NCBI GenBank assembly: GCA_949126835.1
Contig: OX421500.1
Coordinates: 27,741,731-27,805,730, forward strand
Direction: 5' to 3'
Length of the DNA stretch: 64,000 nt
Source of the DNA: Anisus vortex
Taxonomy: Eukaryota; Mollusca; Gastropoda; Planorbidae
Shown: positions 34,137 to 44,130 of the stretch, piece after piece
How the letters are laid out: each line of letters starts with the position of its first letter
Numbering within the stretch: the stretch's first letter is position 1
Made by a program: the position numbers and the translations under genes
The notes under the pieces: generated by a model
Seen by the model: only the letters and a program-made list of their open reading frames with translations
Told to the model about the DNA's origin: nothing
The model's database searches: none

Positions 34137-35772
34137 CAGGGGTCGGCAACCTTTTGCTTATAGTGTGCCAAACTAGGATTTCTAAATCATTCAGCGTGCC
34201 AAGAGCGTGATAGTCAAACTGATCAACTATATTATTTTTTTAATAAGACAATTTATTTAGTGCCGTAGCAAGACCAAGACCAAAAGAAAAGGAGCGTTAT
34301 AGAGAAAATAATTAAATCGTTTTATATTTAATAACAAATAAACCTGCTTGTTATAAGCATCTTTTTTTTCATTCATTCATAGCAAATACACAATTTCATT
34401 TATCAGCGTACACATCAATGGTTTTTGTATCAACATTTGAATTTAGTTATCAATATATTGAATATATATTCTAGTAATTACTAATAAATACTAATAGCTA
34501 TAAGTTCTTCATAGTTAGAGCTTGACTACTGCAGCGTAACTGATATTTAAACTTTTTGCCTATATTACTATTGTTGTGAACGACTTGTAAATTCACTGCT
34601 AGAGAGCGGTTTAGATACGTAGAGATCTTACAAACTGGGTAGTTATAGTAATTTTTAAAACCGTGCATAAACATTCTTTAGTCATAGAATATATTTATAT
34701 AATTTTCAACAATCTTTAATAGTTTGATAATTTTAAAGCTAATTATTGTAAGCCATTTATTTTTTAAAAGAAAACAAAAAAGAAACATTAGAAATATTAA
34801 AGTTAAAACATAAAAGAAAACCGGTTAATTATCTCCCTTTAATTAAATTCTACAAATTTAATGCTAGTGATGCCAAACGAGTTAAAAAAAAATTTAATAG
34901 GCCTAGTGTTGCTTTTAAATTTGTATTTCTTTATACAAATTCAGGATTATGCTTTTTTTCATTGTGTAATTAGATGTACTTATTAATTTACGTTGTAAAT
35001 AAACATGTTCTGCATTATCAAAAACAATTTAAGGAGTTTATTTTTTTTAAACATTTTTAATTACAATTACATTATATATAAACCTTTTATATTTATTACA
35101 ATAATAAAATAAACAAATTTGTTTTAGAAATAAATATAATTATGTCTATTAAGATAGATGAGCATAAAAACTTTTTTTGAATATAATCAGCATGCATCAA
35201 TTGATGAGCGCCTTTTCCTTGAATGCACTTCGCTAATTGTTTAATGTCAGGTATATATTAGTCACTTCTGAGTGGTAAAGTTTAAGTGACCTCTTGGTAT
35301 GCTTAAAATAGCTTTCATGTGCGATAAAATATGTTCACTATTGTAAATTAAACCAAAAGCTAAAAGTAGAGCGAATGCCTTGCAGTTGACAACAGATGAC
35401 GTTCCTAAGCAGCTATTTCTTTCAGATTTTCCGCAAATCGTCTCATTTCGATGCCCATTTTTCGGATGTTTAAAATGAAAAAAAATGCCAATTTCTCTCC
35501 ATTTTAAAAAGATGCACATCTAAGTAGTTTTTTAGTAAGATCAAGCCAGTAAGGCTTAATATTGTATGGAAGCATGAGTTCATGAATTTGAAAGTCTTGC
35601 CTTTGTTTAAAAATCTCCGCACAGTGTGATTCGCCACGCAGCACCGATTAATTATGCTGACGTACGTTGTTTTGACTAATATTACAATATATCCTTGGAG
35701 GTCTCTCGCGTGCCACTGAAAATCGTTCTACGTGCCAAGTCTGGCACGCGTGTCTTAGGTTGCCGACCCCTG
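34137..35772. mobile_element. Long decayed hAT element with transposase remnant
   Basis: The left end CAGGGGTCGGCAACCTTTTG and right end TAGGTTGCCGACCCCTG, with subterminal GTGCCAA and GGCACGCG motifs, are the same termini as the small MITEs here. At 1,636 bp it is far longer than those. On the minus strand at 35270-35390 a frame reads FALLLAFGLIYNSEHILSHM followed by KAI, resembling the hAT C-terminal dimerisation motif (LLS.FGSTY.CE..FS.MK.I). The 8-bp flanks do not match clearly. It may be a deletion derivative of the autonomous parent of the MITEs. Confidence 0.75.
35262..35519 (-). pseudogene. hAT transposase C-terminal remnant
   Basis: An 85-codon frame inside the 34.1-35.8 kb element. 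Its C-terminal half carries FGLIYNSEHILSHMKA, which aligns with the FG.TY.CE..FS.MK core of the hAT family C-terminal domain. The N-terminal half shows no clear match, and the rest of the transposase is not recognisable. Assignment rests on about 25 residues plus the flanking hAT termini. Confidence 0.5.
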
Positions 35773-36036
35773 TTTTTATTCTCGAATGATGTTGTTCTCT
35801 GATTCTTTTAGTATTACATGGGCGTTTGCGAATGTCCCCATTTTATAGATATGTCTACAGAGCCCACACAAGCTTATGTAGCGCCCCAGGGCAAAAGTTT
35901 CAGCGACGCCCCCTTGCATACTGTAACTGCTTTGTTTAGTGCTATATTTAGACTATATATGGCACCCCTAGAAGTGTCGTCCCCGGGCATATGCCCCCCC
36001 TCTTCCTCCCTCCCCATAAGTGAGGTCACTGTCTAA

Positions 36037-36052
36037 TATATATATATATAGG

Positions 36053-36143
<91 letters not shown>
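36037..36143. repeat. (TA)n microsatellite
   Basis: A TA dinucleotide run broken once by GGC at about 36051. About 50 repeats. Liable to cruciform formation and assembly error. Confidence 0.95.
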
Positions 36144-36144
<1 letters not shown>

Positions 36145-36299
36145 CTATATATGGCCGTGTTGAGAAAATTGAGTTTGTAGTCTTTTTTGAGATTTTGGTC
36201 ATGCTCCATTCATTGGACCGAAGGTTGATATTGTCTAAAGTCTGATGCGTCTTGTGGCCGGTGTACATTTCCTTATGTTGCTAACAATAGAGTCTAGTA

Positions 36300-37550
36300 T
36301 TTTTTAATCAATTTTATAATTAAAAGACAAAAAAGGCAATAGAACATTTTTTTTTATTCCATTGCTGTAAGCACAAGACAGCTCATCTTCTGTCATATTC
36401 AAATATTTATACACACAATTTGATTTTTAAAAGCCAATTTTAAAATAAACAAACACAAATAATTCTCTCCAAAAAAATAAAATAGGGCCTACACAATACC
36501 GGGCTGGGCTTAAACATAACAGCGTTTTTTTTTTCTTTTTTTACAAAACTAATTATTATTTTTGTCGTTAATTAATATACGAGCAGACGATGTGTACATC
36601 AGCACTGGACTATGTAAACATACCGCGGGTAATATTGACACATTTGTTATGCACGTTCAGTATAGTAAAGACTAGTCAACAACCACAGTGCGATCATTAC
36701 ATTCTTTGTGTCTCCCGACACAGATTTATTATAAGCCACTGCTTTACTTGTCGTCTGCGTTCAATAAGCAGTAGAGTTACCCCCCCCCCCCTTCAACCCC
36801 GTTTCCGTCTCATCCCATTCAACAAAACATCCTAAACATTTGGTGTTCATTATTGTTATATATATACCAGTGCTATTTATATTGACTGACACAACCATTC
36901 ATACACACAAGGCTCATTTTAGTTTTACTTTATCAACACGCTGTACTTTGACACATATTGACTTTACTTTATTCTTATGCTGAAAACGCTCTCTCCCTCT
37001 CTCACAATTTCTTTTATCTCTTTCTTACTAAATTTTTCTCTTTCTCACTTAATATCTCTGTATAATCTTCCCCTTTCTCTCTTATTCTCTCTTTCTCAGT
37101 TTCTCTCGTTCTTTATTTTCTCCCCGATTAAAATGAACCCGAGGGCCATCTATGTTATCACCACACCACTTCGCTTCCTACGCAAGGGCTAACATGTATT
37201 TAAAAATGAAACTTGTTATTGGCAAATTGGCAGTGAGTTGGGGAATGCTTGATGCGGTGATACGCGTATATGCTAAATATAGATATGGGGAGGTGAGGTC
37301 ACACACTAGTTCTGTATAGGGCTGGTGTTATTTTTGACCCAGTAGTATCGATTGCGCACTTTCAACCAAATACTAGCTAGCTAGTTGTGGAGTGCCCCCG
37401 CGGTATTTTTTTGTCAGATCCCTAGCCCATTTTTTTAAGACTTCATCCACAGATTTCACATTAGGTTTTACTGGATCTAAGAAAGAAGGAGGTGTGCATA
37501 TATAGTAGCACCACACACGTTAAGAAAACAGTAGCACCACAAAGCGATTA
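36300..37550. other. Intergenic stretch, no gene seen
   Basis: AT-rich and CT-rich DNA with a C run (36781-36790) and a pyrimidine-rich block (36990-37130). No domains, RNA genes or transposon ends identified. Confidence 0.4.
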
Positions 37551-37556
37551 AATAAT

Positions 37557-37680
37557 TGTCCCCGAGTCTACCCAGCTTTGATGTGTACAGTGCCTGACAG
37601 AATATGGGGAGCCAGTGTAAACCATGGCCAAGAAAATAGGCACGCGCCGCTTCACTGGTTCTGTAGATTAAAGTAGTCTG
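37557..37680 (+). mobile_element. SINE fragment (3' half)
   Basis: CCCGAGTCTACCCAGCTTTG, GATGTGTACAGTGCCTGACA and GCCGCTTCACTGGTTCTGTA match the body of the tRNA-derived SINE at 22680-22925. The tRNA head and the GCCGTGGCCACAG block are absent or diverged. Confidence 0.65.
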
Positions 37681-37754
37681 AAGAAAAAAAAACATATTAT
37701 TATCACACATAAAAGTTACACGAGTAGCCTACCCTACGTGTTGAAACCACATCT

Positions 37755-38325
37755 TACAGGTGAAAGCTACATTAGCACATTAAGTGTGAAAGCTACATTA
37801 GCACCTTACGGATGAAAGCTACATTAGCACCTTACGGATGAAAGCTACATTAGCACCTTAAGTTTGAACGCTACATTAGCACCTTACGGATGAAAGCTAC
37901 ATTAGCACCTTAAGTGTGAACGCTACATTAGCACCTTACGGATGAAAGCTACATTAGCACCTTAAGTGTGAACGCTACATTAGCACCTTACGGATGAAAG
38001 CTACATTAGCACCTTACGGATGAAAGCTACATTAGCACCTTACGGATGAAAGCTACATTAGCACCTTACGGATGAAAGCTACATTAGCACCTTACGGATG
38101 AAAGCTACATTAGCACCTTACGGATGAAAGCTACATTAGCACCACACGTGTGGAAGCTACATTAGCACCTTACGGATGAACGATACATTAGCACTTCACG
38201 TGTAAAAGCCACAGTAGCACATTTCGTGTGGACGGTATATGAGCATCTCACGTGTAAAAGTCGCAGTAGCATCTTTTTGTGGACGCTACATTAGCACCAC
38301 ACGTGGGAAAGCTACACTTTTAAAA
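37755..38325. repeat. 26-bp minisatellite, about 21 copies
   Basis: The unit is GAAAGCTACATTAGCACCTT followed by ACGGAT. The central copies are near-identical; the outer copies, especially on the right (ACACGTGTGG, TTCACGTGTAAAAG variants), are more diverged. An alternating AAGTGTGAACG variant at 37856-37980 points to two-unit duplication. Confidence 0.95.
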
Positions 38326-39600
38326 ATAAAAGACTACCAGTAAAAAAACTAAAAACAAACACATCAGATTCTAAACTAGACATAACACGTAACCATAATA
38401 TGCCTAAACAGACATATTGTTAGTGTTATTTTTACTTTTATTTTGGCTGCATTCTTGATTTTATTATGAAAATCCAAACCTGTTAGCATAATAGTAGCCT
38501 ACTTGCTGGTCGATAAAAATATCTAGTTTAGCTTCAAGCTATCTAGGCCTCTATAGGCAACTTAAGCCTATTGTGATCTGTACCGAAGTTCTGAAACCCA
38601 TCACATTATGGATAAAGTCAAAATGGCCAATCCATAGGAGCTGGATACTAAAGCGTCCAACAAAAGTAGTCTTCCTTTTGCGATAATGTAGACATCGAGA
38701 TATAAACACCGACTTCATTTTATACTTGTACTTAATCTCTGGGGTCCCCATCGGAGAAATATGGGCCGTAATTGCACCTCTCCATCTGTCTCGGTCTTGG
38801 GCGGTTCCCCTCAGTTGGGTCTATGTGATGTTCTAGCCCTTATTCTATAAGCAAGGACTCATTTCTATAATCAGTCTAATTTCTTTCTTTTTCAGTGGCA
38901 CCCATGCATGAAATGGGTTACCTAAACTAGTCCAACGGGCCCAGCTCTACCATGATGGTTAATAAAAGCGGAATTGCCACTGTGCAATGTGGACACAGAA
39001 ACTTTTGCTGCTTCGGTCACCACATTAATGTTCTTACACTGTCTGAAATATATACCTTTACTCGCAGTCAAAGTTCACCCATTTTCTTTGACAACAACAG
39101 AGGAGAAGACTGTGAGGCCAGAAAAATACCCCAAATACCCAGCATAACATCCTTTACGAATGTCCAGTAGACTGGGAGCGGGGTAGATCCAGAGATATTC
39201 TAAATGTAAAAGTACATTCTAAATTTACAAGTTATTATTCCCCGCAAACATAAAGAGAAAAAAAACAGAAAAAAACACTATTGCGCGGGGCAATTACAAT
39301 TCTATTGAAACAATTTTTTTTTGTCGCTTGTAAATGGCGAAAAAAATAGCGGGATGTCTCTTTTTTAATTCTATTATTCATTTCTTTCTTTATTATCTCG
39401 GGGCGCGTAGGCTAACCATGTGACTTCCTAACATCTGCTCTTTGTGCAACGTACGCTGCGTTTTCTAGCTATGGGCGCAATTGAAATTAAATTAACATTT
39501 CCAGAGCATCTACGGGCGTAATGTTTATTTATTAGGCAATATTTATTACTTCGACACAGCCAAACAGATTATCAAAACAAACATTAAAGTGGTTAAATTA
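38326..39600. other. Intergenic stretch, no gene seen
   Basis: AT-rich DNA. A possible worn LINE C-terminus at about 38895-38935 (WHPCMKWVT, compare SGIRAWNGLP) is too short to call. Nothing else recognised. Confidence 0.35.
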
Positions 39601-39639
39601 TTGGGCACTGGAAGATGTATCTTCCCACATATTATATTA

Positions 39640-40007
39640 AACCAGATGACGCTATGCGATAAGGGGGCGGGGTGTTCAAACAAGGTGACGTCACATAGAA
39701 AATTTGCATCTCTACATGAAATTTCAACTTGAACAAGCTTTACTTCATTAACTACAGTAACTCTATTGTTTATTGTAACACTGACGATAAAAGTGAATTG
39801 AAACATGCTGATTTTGACATTGGAAATGTGTGTGTGTGGGGGGGGGGGGGTCGAGGCGGAGGGGTTGCTGAGCTTTGTGACTTCATATTGAAACTGGCTG
39901 AAACGGAAACTGACTTTCTGTGACGACTTTTGACAAGAGGGGGAGGGGAGAGGGAGGTGAAAATTTTGCAAACATTGCGAGACGTCATATATGGACGGCC
40001 CCCTAGA
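39640..40007. mobile_element. DNA transposon right end of the GGGCCGTCCAT family
   Basis: The right end GACGTCATATATGGACGGCC (followed by CC) is the same terminus as the 30.4-30.9 kb element. Internal TGACGTCACATAG and a GAGGGGGAGGGGAG block fit the family. No matching left terminus was found, so it is truncated or decayed. Confidence 0.5.
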
Positions 40008-40042
40008 CTGTATTAAGCTTAGTTATAAAATACTATATTGTT

Positions 40043-40140
40043 GTGGCCACACATCCCATCGTTCGCCGTGGCCACAGAAACTTGTGAACTCTGGGTCTCA
40101 GGCCATATGAATCAACTAGGTCCATAAGGGTTACTTACGT
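40043..40140 (+). mobile_element. SINE fragment (3' third)
   Basis: TTGTGGCCACACATCCCATC, GCCGTGGCCACAGAAACTTG and a TAGGTCCATAAGGGTTACTT end match the 3' part of the tRNA-derived SINE. Confidence 0.75.
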
Positions 40141-40980
40141 ACATAAATTATGTAAATGATTAAACATACATAAATAAGAACAATAAAATAGTTCTAAATA
40201 AAACTAGAATAGAATAAAGTCCAGGCTACACTGAAATTATGATATAACTAATCTACTACATCAAGGTAGAACATTAAATCTTTGTCTGAGTAAATATAAT
40301 ATTAACAAACATACACGAAAACAATTAAATAGTTGTAAATAAAACTTTAATAAATAAACAATAATCTAAAGCAACAAAGACAAATTTTAATCTTACTCCT
40401 GATTCTATATCTTGTATGACACTGACTTAGAATCAAATTTGTATTTCAATAGTTTAATGTAATTTTCTTGTGTGTGTTGAAAAAAAAATGTGTTTTCAAT
40501 TTGTGTTACACGTATTAACTTGAATGGTGTGTTGGTGGTTTATAATTACTTGTTTGTAAACATTTTCATTTTCAGGCAGGTCTTTTAAATATTGTGTAAT
40601 AGCAGACTTCATCTTTAATCTCCCTGGCTTTAGTTTTAACTATTCCATAGAAAAACATTAAAACATTAAAGAAATAAATGAACTGTTTATTCAATACCAT
40701 CCAAATCTAAACTTAGAACAAATTAACGGTATTAAAAAAAAACAACTAGACAAAATAATGCACTTGATTTATTTAAAACTAACAGACTGAACAAGAAATA
40801 GATTATTTAAAAAATGTATGGACTCTGATAATAGTGAATAACAGAATAAAAAACTAGACTAAATAATTTAATATGCAAATCAATAAAAGAAAAGCCTATT
40901 TCTGGAACAAATGTAGAAGAACAGATTTACATAAGGAAGCAATAAACTTCTCAATCACTTTTTCTTAATAAAAAAAATAT
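40141..40980. other. Intergenic stretch, no gene seen
   Basis: Very AT-rich sequence. Short lysine/asparagine-rich frames only. No recognisable feature. Confidence 0.4.
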
Positions 40981-40984
40981 AAAT

Positions 40985-41460
40985 AGAACAGTAGAAGTTC
41001 TCTTTCTTCCTAAGTTGCTACAGGGAATGGAATGGTTTGTCTGAACAAATGAGGAAAAACAATATAAACTAACATCATTTAAAACTCTTTGGGGACACGG
41101 TGGCAGAGCGGCAGCACGTTTAGCTGGCGTACCGAAAGTCCTGGGTTCAAATCCTGGTGAAGGATAGGATTTGTTCACGGGTCTGGAGGGTGTCCCTGAG
41201 TCTACCCAGCTCTGATGGGTACTAGTGGGGGTAAAGAGAAGGTGGCTGGGCATAGTGCTGACCACACAATCCCCTTTGTAGCCGTGGCCACAGAAACTGG
41301 TGAGCGCTGCTTCACTGGCCCCATGACTCAATTTGGTCCGACGGGGAATACTTTACCACTTTTATTTAAAAAACTAATAAAAATGCTAGACTAGACTCAA
41401 ACGAGGGATAAGCATAGGATGTGTTAATCTTCTGTATAGAAGAAGCATCTGTAACATATA
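40985..41460 (+). mobile_element. LINE 3' end split by a SINE insertion
   Basis: 40985-41090 corresponds to the C-terminal codons of the 27.5-kb LINE family (GGAATGGAATGGTTTGTCTG, then AACAAATGAGGAAAAACAAT). The LINE resumes at about 41355 with AAACTAATAAAAATGCTAGA and the 3' UTR motif GTGTTAATCTTCTGTATAGA. A tRNA-derived SINE separates the halves. The 3' tail then runs into the 23-bp array. Confidence 0.75.
41092..41355 (+). mobile_element. tRNA-derived SINE, full-length, nested in a LINE
   Basis: Head GGACACGGTGGCAGAGCGGC with box B-like GGTTCAAATCC, body with CTGAGTCTACCCAGCTCTGA and GCCGTGGCCACAGAAACTGG, 3' end TTTGGTCCGACGGGGAATAC. Flanked by TTTAAAACT and TTTAAAAAACT, which may be a target duplication in the host LINE. 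Confidence 0.87.
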
Positions 41461-42107
41461 AGATAAGACATCTGTAACATATAAGATAAGACATCTGTAA
41501 CATATAAGATAAGACATCTGTAACATATAAGATAAGACATCTGTAACATGTAAGATAAGACATCTGTAACATATAAGATAAGACATCTGTAACATATAAG
41601 ATAAGACATCTGTAACATATAAGATAAGACATCTGTAACATATAAGATAAGACATCTGTAACATATAAGATAAGACATCTGTAACATATAAGATAAGACA
41701 TCTGTAACATATAAGATAAGACATCTGTAACATATAAGATAAGACATCTGTAACATATAAGATAAGACATCTGTAACATATAAGATAAGACATCTGTAAC
41801 ATATAAGATAAGACATCTGTAACATATAAGATAAGACATCTGTAACATATAAGACATCTGTAACATGTAAGATAAGACATCTGTAACATATAAGATAAGA
41901 CATCTGTAACATATAAGATAAGACATCTGTAACATATAAGATAAGACATCTGTAACATATAAGATAAGACATCTGTAACATATAAGATAAGACATCTGTA
42001 ACATATAAGATAAGACATCTGTAACATATAAGATAAGACATCTGTAACATATAAGATAAGACATCTGTAACATATAAGATAAGACATCTGTAACATATAA
42101 GATAAGT
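41445..42107. repeat. 23-bp minisatellite grown from a LINE 3' tail, about 29 copies
   Basis: The unit is ACATCTGTAACATATAAGAT followed by AAG. The first copy (GCATCTGTAACATATAAGAT) is the 3' UTR end of the LINE that ends here; compare GCGTCTGTAATGTATAAGAT in the 27.5-kb copy. Copies are nearly identical apart from two CATGTAAG variants and one shortened copy at about 41845. The long minus-strand frames over it are artefacts of the repeat. Confidence 0.95.
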
Positions 42108-42890
42108 CACACATTTTACTTTTACCTCACTCGCTACAGAGATAATCAATATTTTGATTTATTATTTAAACAGATCTATTCTACAAGAAACTACAACACA
42201 AGATTGAATGATTAATAAAAGAAAAAAATCACCTGAAGCCAGGATAAACCCATTTTTTAAAATGTAATAAAATGATAATGACATAAAAGGTCTATACAGA
42301 TACACACATATATATATATATATAGGGCAGTGCTGGTTAATAGCAACATTAACATTTTGTATATATATGGGGTTTTGTGCTGAAAATATTTTACTTTGTG
42401 ACATTCCATTTATTCAAATGGGAGAATGATGTCAGTAAAATAAAATGATATATAAGAGTGATTAAAATGTCTGACATTAAAATATGATAAAGTTCTTACT
42501 TTTGAAAAAAAGATGTAAACAAACAAATTTAGTTCAGCCTCTTTGAACATTTGTTTAGTACAATATTAAGATAAAAATTACAATATCTATTAAAAACCAA
42601 AATGTGCATCAGTGACGAGATTTAACAAATGAATAATATTCTCACAAACAGTTCATCGCTATAAATATTAAAACGTTGAAAGAAATGTGAAAAATCAAGC
42701 ACATTGGATAAGCTATCTTTCTGAAGTTAAACATTGATAATTAGAAATATAATCCAGCAAGGCCTCAAATTAAGGTCATTAATGTGTACACAAAAAGTAA
42801 TATATCTTTCCTTTTAGCAACACTTCATTTGATTTTTTCATTTTTTGTAAAAGGTTTTTAAAAAATGATATTTTACAGTAACACCGATAC
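42108..42890. other. Intergenic stretch, no gene seen
   Basis: AT-rich sequence with a short TA run near 42308. It lies downstream of the LZTFL1 stop codon by more than 1.2 kb. No recognisable feature. Confidence 0.4.
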
Positions 42891-42892
42891 TT

Positions 42893-43112
42893 CTTTTTAA
42901 TGACAGCTATTTTTAATGACAGCTATTTTTAATGACAGCTATTTTTAATGACAGCTATTTTTAATGACAGCTATTTTTAATGACAGTTATTTTTAATGAC
43001 AGCTATTTTTAATGACTGTTATTTTTAATGACAGTTATTTTTAATGACAGCTATTTTTAATGACAGCTTTTTTTAATGACAGTTATTTTTAATGACAGCT
43101 ATTTTTAATGAC
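42893..43112. repeat. 17-bp minisatellite, about 13 copies
   Basis: The unit TTTTTAATGACAGCTAT is repeated, with AGTTAT, CTGTTAT and AGCTTT variants. Confidence 0.93.
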
Positions 43113-44105
43113 AGCTGTTTTCTCAATTACTAAAATTTCATTCCCATGTAACAGAAAAGTAATCAAATACAATTGAACTGAGATGGCTATGTGCATCTTT
43201 CGTCAACGCTAATGACATTTTCTCTTTCATTTAAAATAAACAAAACAATGTTAAATTAATTTGAGAAACAAAAGTCAGGCTCAGCTTTTTTTGGCAGTAA
43301 AGTTATAGTAAATGTAATACAGTTATTATTTTTAAAAAAACTTATAACCATAAACATGTAGATCTAGAAATTCATCCATCAAAAACAAGCACACAAAAAA
43401 TAAAATATTTATGTCATATTTGTATTTTTGGACGGATAGAAAAAAGTTTAAACACCAAAATATTACTTTGGTAAAAAATATTCTTAAAACAAAAAAAAAC
43501 AGTCAGAAGAATAGAGGTTTCCAACAAATGTTCTTGGAGAATAAGATTGAACAGTTTAAAAACTTTAAAATCAATTTTAAAAAGGTTTTAGCATACATTT
43601 ATTAAAAATGTTATTATTAAAATTAAATGTCTACACATAAATCAGCAAAAATGTGACTAAATGACACATATTGATTGAATCATGTGTTCTTTTAATTATT
43701 ATTGAATATAAATATATACAAGAATATTGACTGATTCTATTTTTAGCTATAAAATTCAATTTCAAAGAAAAAAAATTGATTTATAGTTCAAAACTAAACA
43801 CCTTGAACAATAATACTTAGTAAATAAACATATTGTCAAATGATTCTAAATTAATAAATATTTTCAACAATGATTCTAAAGAAAATTAACATCTTAACAA
43901 ATGTCTTGTCAAATCTCTTCTTTATAACAAACAACTTAACAAAACATAACTACTGTGGATTATTTTCATCAAAACAAATGTTTCAACACTATTTTTAAAC
44001 AATTAAACAGCAGGGAACCAATCAACACAGTCCATCACATGGAGTTCAATTGAACAAATCTGTTATTCCTTCATTCAACTGGTAGCTAGACATCTTGCAG
44101 GCTAG
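43113..44105 (-). other. Region downstream of the LZTFL1 stop, likely 3' UTR in part
   Basis: AT-rich DNA immediately 3' of the LZTFL1 stop codon on the minus strand. The nearest part probably contains the 3' UTR. Several minus-strand AATAAA hexamers exist (for example about 43597-43603), but AT richness makes none of them decisive. Confidence 0.4.
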
Positions 44106-44130
44106 TTAATCATCATCTACATCCTCATAC
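44106..44130 (-). CDS. LZTFL1: LZTFL1 exon 9 (terminal)
   Basis: Acceptor TTTTATTAAG precedes G|TATGAGGATG. It encodes the acidic tail YEDVDDD and TAA. The equivalent human tail is YEPED. Without this exon the frame of exon 8 would read AAG TAA through its own donor site. Confidence 0.88.

Noticed and set aside
36053..36268. 71-codon frame ending in an IYIY repeat
   Set aside because: Its C-terminal half is the (TA)n microsatellite translated.
38950..39170. 72-codon plus-strand frame with several Cys and His residues
   Set aside because: The Cys/His spacing fits no zinc-finger type I know, and the region has no other sign of a gene.
39546..39988. 141-codon and 72-codon frames on the minus strand
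   Set aside because: They overlap a G-rich block and a DNA-transposon end, with proline runs from the homopolymer; no homology seen.
41366..42149. Long minus-strand open frames (235-242 codons) with MLQMSYLICYRC-type repeats
   Set aside because: All three frames are open because the 23-bp array lacks stops on that strand. The sequence derives from a LINE tail, so these are not genes.
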